From Paracoccaceae bacterium (lineage in GTDB: Bacteria > Pseudomonadota > Alphaproteobacteria > Rhodobacterales > Rhodobacteraceae): a stretch of 11,734 nt of DNA. The position numbers were made by a program, and so were the translations under genes. Shown piece by piece: positions 5,589 through 11,645 of this stretch. Every line of letters begins with the position of its first letter. Positions within the stretch are counted from its first letter, which is position 1. The notes under the pieces are model-generated. The model saw only the letters and a program-made list of their open reading frames with translations. It did not search any database and was not told where the DNA came from. The stretch lies in NCBI GenBank assembly GCA_024304875.1, contig JAMWZF010000066.1, forward strand, positions 1-11,734. The letters are read 5' to 3'.

Positions 5589-6842
5589 GTGACGGAGACA
5601 GACACCAGCGCCCCCGTGCGTCGCCGGAAGGTGTTCTACATCCCCGGCTACGATCCCTTTCACCCCCGGCGCTACCGCGAGCTGTACCGCAAGGAAAGCG
5701 CCGCGCAGGCCGAAATCAGCGGCTACCAGATCTCCCAGAGGCCAAAGCGGGACGGCGGCCCCTATGGCTGGCACGTCGCGGCGAGGATCGACGGAGCCGA
5801 GACCCAGGCCGATGTCGAGGTCCTTGTCTGGTCCGACATCGTCCGCACCTCGATGTCGAATTCCATCCCGGCGACCTATGCCCAGCTGGCCCGCACCGCC
5901 TGGACCTACATCGCCAGCGGCGCGCTTCGCCGCCTGATGTGGCTGCGCAAGGGGCCGGTGATCGCGGCGCTCTACCCGGTGGGGATGCTGTTGCTTCAAC
6001 TGCTGCTCGCCCTGGTCGCCGGCGCCCTCGCCGCCCGGTGGATCACGGCGCTGCCGACCCTTCTTGTCACCCTGCCGGGCTGGCTGGACGCCGCCCTCGG
6101 CTTGGCCGTCTTCGCCGCCGTGGCCACGGGGGTCCTGCGGTGGTTCAAGAAGAAGGACGGCCAGTTCTTCGCCCATTACCTGATGCACGACTACGCCTTT
6201 TCGGCCCGGTGGAACGGCGCCAACCCGCCCGAGCTCGAGGCGCGAATGGGGGAGTTCGGGGACACCATCGCCGCGGCCCTGAGGGACGAGAGCCTGGACG
6301 AGGTGCTGGTGGTCGGCCACTCCTCGGGCGCCCACCTCGGTGTCTCCATCCTCGCCGACCTGATCCGGGACGGGCGGGTGAGGCGGGACGGACCGGTGCT
6401 GGGCTTTCTCAGCCTCGGGCAGGTGGTGCCGATGGTGTCGTTCCTGAGGGGCGCGCATCGGCTGCGGGCGGACCTGATGTACCTCAGCACAAGGGACGAG
6501 CTGACCTGGGTCGACGTCACCGCGCCGGGGGACGGCTGCGCCTTTGCGCTCTGCGATCCGGTGGCCGTGTCGGGCGTGGCGCCGAAGTCGGGCCAGCGCT
6601 GGCCCCTGATCCTCAGCGCCGCCTTCACCCAGAGCCTCAGCCCCGCCCGCTGGCAGGAGCTGCGCTGGCGGTTCTTCCGCCTGCATTTCCAGTACCTCTG
6701 CGCCTTCGACCGGCCGCGGGACTATGATTACTTCCAGATCACCGCCGGGCCGCAGACGCTGGCCGCGCGGTACGCGGGCCGCAAGCCTTCCCACAGCCGG
6801 ATCGACGTGCCCGCCAGCAAGTACACGAGCGTCGCCGCGTGA
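5589..6842 (+). CDS. Membrane-anchored alpha/beta-hydrolase-like protein
   Basis: A 417-residue protein I cannot assign to a named family. The N-terminus has a YIPGYDP motif (17-23). Two hydrophobic segments (about 124-148 and 155-183) are followed by a basic Lys-Lys-Lys turn, so it is probably held in the inner membrane. The C-terminal half contains a nucleophile elbow, VVGHSSGAH, with Ser245 in the GxSxG context. Downstream, STRDEL offers Asp303 as the acid, and His366 (LHFQY) is a candidate base. This suggests a serine hydrolase (esterase or lipase-like), by motif only. The GTG at 5589 is chosen with AAGGG nine bases upstream; the frame stays open to 5466, but that stretch carries a palindromic repeat. 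The gene overlaps the P450 start by four bases (GTGA), so the two are probably co-translated. Together they suggest modification of a lipophilic substrate near the membrane; this is inference. Confidence 0.75.
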   Translation: MTETDTSAPVRRRKVFYIPGYDPFHPRRYRELYRKESAAQAEISGYQISQRPKRDGGPYGWHVAARIDGAETQADVEVLVWSDIVRTSMSNSIPATYAQLARTAWTYIASGALRRLMWLRKGPVIAALYPVGMLLLQLLLALVAGALAARWITALPTLLVTLPGWLDAALGLAVFAAVATGVLRWFKKKDGQFFAHYLMHDYAFSARWNGANPPELEARMGEFGDTIAAALRDESLDEVLVVGHSSGAHLGVSILADLIRDGRVRRDGPVLGFLSLGQVVPMVSFLRGAHRLRADLMYLSTRDELTWVDVTAPGDGCAFALCDPVAVSGVAPKSGQRWPLILSAAFTQSLSPARWQELRWRFFRLHFQYLCAFDRPRDYDYFQITAGPQTLAARYAGRKPSHSRIDVPASKYTSVAA

Positions 6843-8209
6843 CGGACACGCTGCCGCCGAAGCCGCCTTCCCGTCCCGAGAAGGTCTCGCTCCTGCGCTA
6901 CCTGCGCCTGTTCCGGCGCGACATCCTCTCGGCGCAGCCCGAGAAGCTCTACCGTGCGTGGATGGCGGAATTCCGGACGCCCTTCTTCCGGTCCTTCCTT
7001 GTCAACGATCCGGCCCTCGTGAAGACGGTGCTGACCGAGCGGCCGGAGGATTTCCCCAAGTCGGACCGGATCGGCGCGGGGCTGCGGCCGCTTCTCGGCA
7101 GGTCGGTCTTCCTCACCAACGGCGCGGTCTGGAGGCGGCAGCGGCGGATCATCGACCCGGCCTTCGAGGGCGGGCGGCTGAAGGACACCTGGCCGGCGAT
7201 GTGGGCCGCGGGGCAGGGGATGCTGGGGCGGCTGCACGCCCGGGCCGGGGGCGGCGCGATGGACGTGGAGCCCGAGGCCAGCCACGTCACCGCCGACGTG
7301 ATCTTCCGCACCCTGTTTTCCCTGCCGATCGAGGATGCCACCGCCTGGGATGTCTTCGAGACCTTCAAGGCGCATCAGCGCTCGCAGCCGATCCTGAACC
7401 TCGCCGCCTTCGTCCGGGGGCCGGCCTGGATGCCGCGGTTCCATTCGCGCCAGACGAAGCAGACGGCGCGGCGGATCCGGGATCTGATCGGCGGACTGGT
7501 CGACCGGCGACAGGCGGAGATCGACGCCGGAGAGGCCCCGGACGACCTCGCCACCAAGATCATGACGGCGACGGACCCCGAGACCGGCGCGCGGTTCTCG
7601 CCGGGCGAAATGGTGGACCAGGTGGCGATCTTCTTCCTCGCCGGGCACGAGACCTCGGCCTCGGCCCTCGGCTGGACGCTCTACCTGCTGGCGACGCATC
7701 CCGACTGGCAGGACAAGGTCGCGGCGGAGGCGGCGGCGCTGGACGGGACCTTCGCGTCCCTGTCGAAGCTGCGGATCACGCGCGACGTCTTCCGCGAGGC
7801 CCTGCGCCTCTACCCGCCGGTGCCGATGATGGTGCGCGAGGCGACGAAGGCCGAGACGTTCCGGAACCGGGCGGTGCCGAAGGGGGCGCAGATCGTTCTC
7901 AGCCCCTGGCACCTGCACCGGCAGAGCCGGCTCTGGGACCGGCCCGACCACTTCGACCCGGCCCGCTGGCAGACCGAGTCCGGCAGGCAGGGCCAGCGCG
8001 AGGCCTACATGCCGTTCTCGTCCGGGCCCCGTGTCTGCACCGGGGCGGGATTCGCCATGGTCGAGGGGGTGCTGCTGCCGGCTCTGATCGCACGGGACTT
8101 CGTGATCGAGCCTGTCGCGGGCCGGGTGCCCCGCCCGGTTGCCCATCTGACGGTGCGGGCAGCCGAGGGAATCTGGCTCCGATTCCGCCCCAGACGCGAC
8201 ACAATCTGA
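6839..8209 (+). CDS. Cytochrome P450
   Basis: A 456-residue haem-thiolate monooxygenase. The landmark motifs appear in order: the oxygen-binding I-helix AGHETS (Ala268-Gly269-His270-Glu271-Thr272), the K-helix ExxR (Glu320-Arg323), the meander FDPARW, and the haem loop FSSGPRVCTG with Cys400 as the expected iron ligand. The C-helix WRRQRR segment typical of haem-propionate contact is near residue 100. No N-terminal membrane anchor is seen, so it is a soluble bacterial-type P450. It starts with GTG inside the stop of the upstream hydrolase gene, a sign of translational coupling. No ferredoxin or reductase gene is nearby, so electrons must come from partners elsewhere. The substrate is unknown; the hydrolase partner makes a fatty acyl or ester-linked hydrophobic compound plausible but unproven. 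The CYP family cannot be assigned without a search. Confidence 0.93.
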   Translation: MTDTLPPKPPSRPEKVSLLRYLRLFRRDILSAQPEKLYRAWMAEFRTPFFRSFLVNDPALVKTVLTERPEDFPKSDRIGAGLRPLLGRSVFLTNGAVWRRQRRIIDPAFEGGRLKDTWPAMWAAGQGMLGRLHARAGGGAMDVEPEASHVTADVIFRTLFSLPIEDATAWDVFETFKAHQRSQPILNLAAFVRGPAWMPRFHSRQTKQTARRIRDLIGGLVDRRQAEIDAGEAPDDLATKIMTATDPETGARFSPGEMVDQVAIFFLAGHETSASALGWTLYLLATHPDWQDKVAAEAAALDGTFASLSKLRITRDVFREALRLYPPVPMMVREATKAETFRNRAVPKGAQIVLSPWHLHRQSRLWDRPDHFDPARWQTESGRQGQREAYMPFSSGPRVCTGAGFAMVEGVLLPALIARDFVIEPVAGRVPRPVAHLTVRAAEGIWLRFRPRRDTI

Positions 8210-8490
8210 TGCGCCCCCCGCGTTTACCGTGAACAATTCGGCCCAATACCGGTCATTGATCCCGATTTGAAATCACCGATCGGGCGACATCCTGAACTTC
8301 GACAAAAAAAGGGCGAGGTTGCGGCGGCCTGCCGGATCGGAAATTCGCATATAGATCAGATAGTTAAATCTACTGCCGCGAAAATATGGGCAGAATTGGG
8401 GCCGATTGGGGGCATTCACATCCCCCGCGAGGTGCTAAATATGGCGGGTCGGTGGGGGCCGACGATGACGTATCGGACCGGAGACGCGCC
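8210..8490. other. A+T-rich intergenic region
   Basis: These 281 bases show no recognisable gene. By hand count 8221-8400 is 49% G+C (89 of 180), against about 70% in adjacent P450 coding sequence. It contains an inverted repeat CCCGAT/ATCGGG (8261-8266 with 8279-8284), a run of seven A (8304-8310), a strongly A+T-rich patch (8340-8370), and a GGGGG/CCCCC hairpin (8408-8412 with 8422-8426). No intrinsic terminator with a T tract follows the P450 gene. It probably holds the promoter of the small gene at 8491, but I could not fix a -35/-10 pair. Confidence 0.5.
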
Positions 8491-8748
8491 ATGATGAGAA
8501 TGCAAGAAATGGAAGGGACGCCACAAATCGGGCACAGCCTGTCGCGGACCATCGATTCGATCATTTCCATCGTGCGCCAGTCGAAGGGCCAGCCGGCGCC
8601 GACTCCGGGCGAGACGAAAGTGACGGCGGACGAGTTGATGTCTTTGTTCAAGCATGATCTTGCCCCCCGGGCCGCACGGAACGAGGTTACCGAAGCGCAG
8701 GAGCGCGCGGACCTCGATACCGTGCGCCGGGCCCTCTACGGCGCCTGA
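8491..8748 (+). CDS. Small hypothetical protein
   Basis: An 85-residue protein I do not recognise. GGAG (8480-8483) lies seven bases before the ATG at 8491; ATGs at 8494 and 8500 are alternatives, and the frame is open back to an ATG at 8386 inside the A+T-rich region, which lacks a good ribosome binding site. The sequence suggests two or three amphipathic helices: about 17-31 (SLSRTIDSIISIVRQ), 45-56 (TADELMSLFKHD) and 65-82, separated by a Pro/Gly-rich linker (33-41). There is no signal peptide, membrane segment or cysteine. Its 3' end overlaps the convergent RHH gene by 13 bases, so transcription of either could interfere with the other. The clear ribosome binding site supports it being a real gene. 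No function is proposed. Confidence 0.6.
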   Translation: MMRMQEMEGTPQIGHSLSRTIDSIISIVRQSKGQPAPTPGETKVTADELMSLFKHDLAPRAARNEVTEAQERADLDTVRRALYGA

Positions 8749-8957
8749 ACGGCCTCGAGCACATACACCCGGATGGCCGAAGCGAGGCCGCGGTCCGCAC
8801 CGCGGCCTTCGTCGATTCGGGCAGCTAGTTCGTTCAGGGGCACACCCTCGATACGGGCCAGGGTGCGGAAGGCGTCCCAGAACTCGGGCTCGAGGGAGAC
8901 CGAGGTCCGGTGGCCCCGCAGGGTCAGCGAGTGCTTGACCGGGCGCAGGTCACTCAT
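8736..8957 (-). CDS. Ribbon-helix-helix domain protein (RHH_4 type)
   Basis: A 73-residue protein. The N-terminal strand HSLTLRGHRTSVSLE (9-23) is followed by two helices (about 24-36 PEFWDAFRTLARI and 40-49), then a short C-terminal helix (57-70). This is the layout of the compact ribbon-helix-helix fold, in which paired strands from a dimer enter the DNA major groove. The mix of Thr, Arg and His on the strand fits DNA contact. Its start overlaps the stop of the DUF4169 gene by eight bases (ATGAGTGA), so the two are translationally coupled. It ends 13 bases inside the convergent small gene. The RHH_4 family is common in alphaproteobacteria, often near fumC and sspB in Rhodobacterales as far as I recall. 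Targets are unknown. No toxin partner is present, so a toxin-antitoxin antitoxin role is not supported. Confidence 0.82.
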   Translation of the reverse strand: MSDLRPVKHSLTLRGHRTSVSLEPEFWDAFRTLARIEGVPLNELAARIDEGRGADRGLASAIRVYVLEAVQAP

Positions 8958-9129
8958 CCTCGAACTTCAGGCCATCGAGGTGTTTGCGCGCCTTCTCCGC
9001 CTCGCGGGCGAGGCGCAGGCGCTCGGCCTTGGTCATACCGTGTTTCGCCGCATTGGCATCTGCCGTGGCCCGCTTCTCGGCGCGGGCCCTGTCCTTTCGG
9101 AATCGGTTGAGGTTGGTCACCTGGGTCAT
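8950..9129 (-). CDS. DUF4169 family protein
   Basis: A 59-residue, highly charged, mostly helical protein. It begins MTQVTNLNRFRKDRARAEKR and ends LDGLKFEDE, which matches the pattern I know for DUF4169: an N-terminal VNLNRFRK-like motif, a basic Lys/Arg/Ala-rich helix, an NAAKHG.TKAE core, and a DG motif near the C-terminus. There are no cysteines, signal peptide or membrane segments. The function of the family is unknown; the strong positive charge with alternating Ala/Glu suggests a small nucleic-acid- or ribosome-associated protein, which is speculation. Its TGA overlaps the ATG of the downstream RHH gene in the run ATGAGTGA. Upstream lies fumC in the same direction, 207 bases away, with inverted-repeat element B between them, so it may have its own promoter. 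Confidence 0.82.
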   Translation of the reverse strand: MTQVTNLNRFRKDRARAEKRATADANAAKHGMTKAERLRLAREAEKARKHLDGLKFEDE

Positions 9130-9153
9130 GTCGTCAATCTCTTCGGGCGGGGC

Positions 9154-9171
9154 CCGGGGTCAAGACCCACC
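9154..9171. repeat. Palindromic repeat, family 2, copy 3
   Basis: CCGGGGTCAAGACCCACC matches the consensus GGTGGGTCNNGACCCACC except for its first three bases. It forms a short GGGTC-AA-GACCC inverted repeat. It lies between the DUF4169 start and inverted-repeat element B, 49 bases from the arm of the latter. Confidence 0.45.
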
Positions 9172-9220
9172 GGGCGCTCGCCTGCCTCGGGCCTTCGTTC
9201 CGGGTCCAGGGTGCGGATTT

Positions 9221-9285
9221 GCGTTTTTCCGCCAGAATGAAGGAGCAGGCGCTCGCTCCCCATCTTCATTCTGGCCAGAAAACGC
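9221..9285. repeat. Long inverted-repeat element, family 1, copy B
   Basis: Arms of 22 bp at 9221-9242 and 9264-9285 are inverted copies at 19 of 22 positions and match copy A: GCGTTTTT, variable bases, GCCAGAATGAAG. The spacer is 21 bases and resembles that of copy A (GGAG, then AGGCGC, then CAT). It lies 51 bases past the fumC stop on the minus strand. Judged by its spacer, it is oriented opposite to copy A relative to the upstream gene. Flanking bases before the left arm (GGTGCGGA here, GGTGCAGA in copy A) also agree, so the unit may extend a little further. Confidence 0.85.
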
Positions 9286-9336
9286 ATTTCGGTCCGGCCC
9301 GGCCGGGTACACCGCCGGACGCGGGGTGCAGCCCGG

Positions 9337-10734
9337 TCAGGATTTCGGGCCGATCATCTTCTCGGGGCGCACGACCTCGTCGAAGCGCTCTTCGGTGACG
9401 AAACCGAGGCCGACCGCTTCTTCCTTCAGCGTGGTGCCGTTCTTGTGGGCCGTCTTGGCGACCGTGGTGGCGTTGTCGTAGCCGATCTCGGGCGCCAACG
9501 CCGTCACCAGCATCAGCGACTCGCGCATGATCTTCGCGATCCGCTCCTCGTCGGCCTTGATCCCCACCACGCAGTTGTCGGTGAAGGCCACGCAGGCGTC
9601 CCCGATCAGCTGCATGGACTGCAGCACGTTGTAGGCGATCATCGGCTTGTAGACGTTCAGTTCGAAATGCCCCTGGCTGCCGGCGAAGCCGACGGCGGCG
9701 TCGTTGCCGAAGACATGGGCGCAGACCTGGGTCATCGCCTCGCACTGGGTGGGATTCACCTTGCCCGGCATGATGGAGGACCCCGGCTCGTTCTCTGGCA
9801 GCATCAGCTCGCCCAGGCCGCAGCGGGGGCCGGAGCCGAGGAGGCGGATGTCGTTGGCGATCTTGAACAGGGACGCCGCGACGGTCTTCACCGCGCCCGA
9901 CATCTCGACCATGGCGTCATGGGCGGCGAGCGCCTCGAACTTGTTGGGGGCGGTGACGAAGGGCACGCCGGTGATCCGGGCCATGTTGCCGGCAACGGTC
10001 TCGCCCCAGCCCTCGGGCGTGTTGAGGCCGGTGCCGACGGCGGTGCCGCCCTGCGCCAGTTCGTAGATCCGGGGCAGGGCGCCCTCGATCCGGGCGATGC
10101 CCATGCGGACCTGGTGGGCGTAGCCCGAGAATTCCTGCGCCAGGGTCAGGGGTGTGGCGTCCATCGTGTGGGTGCGCCCGATCTTGATGATGCCGTCGAA
10201 CTCCTGAACCTTGGCTTCCAGCGCCTCGGCCAGCTTGGTGAGGCCGGGCAGCGTGATGTGCCGGGCGGTCATCGCGGTGGCGATGTGCATGGCGGTGGGA
10301 AAGGTGTCGTTGGACGACTGGCCCATGTTGCAGTGATCGTTCGGGTGCACCGGGTCCTTGGAGCCGATCTCGCCGCCGAGGATCTGGATCGCGCGGTTGG
10401 CGATCACCTCGTTGGCGTTCATGTTCGACTGGGTGCCCGAGCCGGTCTGCCAGACCACCAGCGGGAAGTGGTCGTCGAGCTTGCCTGCCACGACCTCGGA
10501 GGCCGCCTCGATGATCGCGTCGGCGATCTCGGGGTCGAGCTTGCCGAGGTTCTTGTTCGCCTCGGCGCAGGCCTGCTTGATCACGCCGAGGGCGCGGACG
10601 ACGGCGACGGGCTGCGTCTCCCACCCGATGGGGAAATTCATGATCGACCGCTGGGTCTGCGCGCCCCAGTACTTGTCGGAGGGCACCTCGAGGGGGCCGA
10701 AGCTGTCGGTCTCGGTACGGGTCGCGGCGGTCAT
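9337..10734 (-). CDS. fumC: Class II fumarate hydratase
   Basis: A 465-residue enzyme that interconverts fumarate and malate in the citric acid cycle, a cytosolic homotetramer without an iron-sulfur cluster. Conserved regions are in order: GSGTQSNMNANEV near residue 100, the SSNDTFPT segment, GRTHTMDATPLT with His189 (equivalent to the E. coli FumC His188), and the superfamily signature GSSIMPGKVNP with active-site Ser319/Ser320. The length is close to the 467 residues of E. coli FumC. The ATG at 10734 is chosen over the in-frame ATG at 10746, because GGAG (10744-10741), which lies inside the longer version, sits six bases before it. DUF4169 and RHH genes follow in the same direction. A candidate promoter with an overlapping palindrome lies just upstream. 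The sequence looks complete, with no missing motif. Confidence 0.97.
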   Translation of the reverse strand: MTAATRTETDSFGPLEVPSDKYWGAQTQRSIMNFPIGWETQPVAVVRALGVIKQACAEANKNLGKLDPEIADAIIEAASEVVAGKLDDHFPLVVWQTGSGTQSNMNANEVIANRAIQILGGEIGSKDPVHPNDHCNMGQSSNDTFPTAMHIATAMTARHITLPGLTKLAEALEAKVQEFDGIIKIGRTHTMDATPLTLAQEFSGYAHQVRMGIARIEGALPRIYELAQGGTAVGTGLNTPEGWGETVAGNMARITGVPFVTAPNKFEALAAHDAMVEMSGAVKTVAASLFKIANDIRLLGSGPRCGLGELMLPENEPGSSIMPGKVNPTQCEAMTQVCAHVFGNDAAVGFAGSQGHFELNVYKPMIAYNVLQSMQLIGDACVAFTDNCVVGIKADEERIAKIMRESLMLVTALAPEIGYDNATTVAKTAHKNGTTLKEEAVGLGFVTEERFDEVVRPEKMIGPKS

Positions 10735-10740
10735 GTGACG

Positions 10741-10744
10741 CTCC
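10741..10744 (-). promoter_or_regulatory. Ribosome binding site that sets the fumC start
   Basis: On the minus strand GGAG is followed by six bases and then the ATG at 10734. Since GGAG is within codons 1-2 of the longer reading (ATG at 10746), it favours the shorter protein. Confidence 0.7.
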
Positions 10745-10764
10745 ATTGGCGGTGTGGTGCGGTC

Positions 10765-10793
10765 CGTCTAGCGACGCTGTCCGGTCAAGGCAA
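10765..10793 (-). promoter_or_regulatory. Candidate fumC promoter
   Basis: On the minus strand TTGCCT (10793-10788) and TAGACG (10770-10765) are separated by exactly 17 bp. They match the sigma-70 consensus at 4/6 and 3/6 positions, giving a leader of roughly 25 nt. The -35 box lies within the palindrome at 10788-10799. Assigned by eye. Confidence 0.35.
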
Positions 10794-10799
10794 TTGCCT
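10788..10799. promoter_or_regulatory. Perfect 12-bp palindrome, possible operator
   Basis: AGGCAATTGCCT is a perfect palindrome covering the putative fumC -35 box, 54 bases upstream of the fumC start. A dimeric regulator bound there would be placed to block or assist RNA polymerase. The regulator is unknown. Confidence 0.35.
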
Positions 10800-10915
10800 C
10801 GGCCGCGAAGAGGGAGCGGCGCCCGGTCGGCGTCGGGGGTTATTGGCCCGATTTAAAAACGAATTGTTTCCTTTTCCCGTAGCGTCAACGGGCTATGTCA
10901 CGCGTTGTAGCGCAG

Positions 10916-10929
10916 GTATCGTGTGATAC
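10916..10929. promoter_or_regulatory. Inverted repeat upstream of the VPLPA-CTERM gene
   Basis: GTATC-GTGT-GATAC is a 5-bp inverted repeat with a 4-base centre, 47 bases before the start codon at 10977. It lies in a less G+C-rich stretch (10861-10920 is 52% G+C by hand count) likely to hold the promoter. It could be an operator or a small leader hairpin; the repeat is short enough to be chance. Confidence 0.3.
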
Positions 10930-10976
10930 ACATCGGTCAGCGCATCTTGTTGGCGTCAACACCTTAAGGGGATGAC

Positions 10977-11561
10977 ATGAAAAAGTTTCTTGCGGCATTG
11001 GCCGTCTCGTTCGGTCTTGCCGGGGGTGCAGTCTCTGCCGCGCCCGTCAGCGAGTGGAACATCACGATCGCGGGCGGGGGCACAGGCAAGATCCTGTACG
11101 ACCTCGGCGATGGCTCCTACCTCGGACTTCTGGGGGTCAGCGGCGGCGCGGAGGCCGGGGTCCAGTACAACACCTCGGACCTCTTCACGTTCTTCACCCG
11201 CCCGAGCACCAAGTTCGGCGTCGTGACGGGCTTCTACTACGCGGAGCCGCTGGCTCCCGGCGAATGGGCCGGCGACGTCAGCGCCTTCGACTCGTTCGGC
11301 AGCACGTTCGAGATCGAGACGCTCTACAGCCCGGGCAAGCTGTTCGACAGCTTCTTCGTCCGCTACCAGTCCGATGCGCCGACGTCGTTCCAGTTCAACA
11401 ACGAGCCGGCCGCCGGCGAGGGCACCACGAACTTTGGCGGGGCGGAGCTGATCGCGCAGAACCCGCTGGCCGTGACGCCGGTTCCGCTTCCTGCCGCCGC
11501 CTGGCTGCTGGTTGCCGGTCTGGGTGGCCTGGTGGCCGTCGGGCGCCGCAAGTCGGCCTGA
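10977..11561 (+). CDS. VPLPA-CTERM sorting domain-containing secreted protein
   Basis: A 194-residue exported protein. The N-terminus (MKKFLAALAVSFGLAGG) is a signal peptide with likely cleavage after VSA (residue 21). The C-terminus has the tripartite sorting signal: VPLPA (169-173), a hydrophobic helix (174-189) and a basic end RRKSA. VPLPA-CTERM is the Rhodobacterales variant of PEP-CTERM, processed by an exosortase and linked to surface or extracellular-matrix proteins. The body (22-165) is rich in Gly, Ser, Thr and aromatics with many predicted strands, has no cysteine, and matches no domain I can name. AAGGGG (10966-10971) gives a good ribosome binding site. The gene stands between fumC and sspB in the opposite direction and has its own terminator, so it is a single-gene unit. 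The exosortase is not in this window. The sorting call is firm; the role is unknown. Confidence 0.88.
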   Translation: MKKFLAALAVSFGLAGGAVSAAPVSEWNITIAGGGTGKILYDLGDGSYLGLLGVSGGAEAGVQYNTSDLFTFFTRPSTKFGVVTGFYYAEPLAPGEWAGDVSAFDSFGSTFEIETLYSPGKLFDSFFVRYQSDAPTSFQFNNEPAAGEGTTNFGGAELIAQNPLAVTPVPLPAAAWLLVAGLGGLVAVGRRKSA

Positions 11562-11585
11562 CCGTCCGGGTCATCGAAACGATTG

Positions 11586-11612
11586 AAGGGCGCCTGATCG
11601 GGCGCCCTTTTT
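11586..11612 (+). terminator. Intrinsic terminator of the VPLPA-CTERM gene
   Basis: A perfect 9-bp stem, AAGGGCGCC (11586-11594) with GGCGCCCTT (11601-11609), has a 6-base loop and a run of five T (11608-11612). It lies 24 bases after the stop codon. The convergent sspB gene ends 34 bases further on; in that direction the stem is followed by only a weak T-rich stretch, so two-way use is possible but less sure. Confidence 0.88.
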
Positions 11613-11645
11613 GCGTGACGTCGCAGCTTTTCCTGGCGGCGGCGG

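Noticed and set aside
6724..8236. Two 502-codon open frames (one per strand) across the P450 gene
   Set aside because: Both overlap the P450 gene, which shows ExxR, AGHETS and the haem-Cys loop in its own frame. The alternative translations are Arg/Gly/Ala/Pro-rich and without motifs.
8408..8426. GGGGG/CCCCC hairpin as a terminator of the P450 transcript
   Set aside because: It is about 200 bases past the P450 stop, has a 9-base loop and only 5 bp, and no T tract follows.
8491..8957. Small gene plus RHH gene, or DUF4169 plus RHH gene, as a toxin-antitoxin module
   Set aside because: The small gene is convergent and not co-transcribed with the RHH gene, and neither it nor DUF4169 resembles a known toxin. 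The RHH_4 type is a housekeeping-like family in this group.
9221..9285. Inverted-repeat element B (and A at 5367-5428) as an intrinsic terminator
   Set aside because: The upper stem is followed by a run of A, not T, on both strands because the T run is on the 5' side of each arm. The T and A runs pair with each other instead of forming a U tail.
5367..9285. The two inverted-repeat copies as ends of one 4-kb composite transposon
   Set aside because: The interval holds a hydrolase, a P450, small regulators and no transposase or integrase, and each copy is itself a complete inverted repeat. No target-site duplication could be identified.
9445..10926. A 493-codon open frame on the plus strand across fumC
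   Set aside because: It is antisense to fumC, which has all fumarase motifs. The translation is a His/Gly/Val/Asp-rich shadow.
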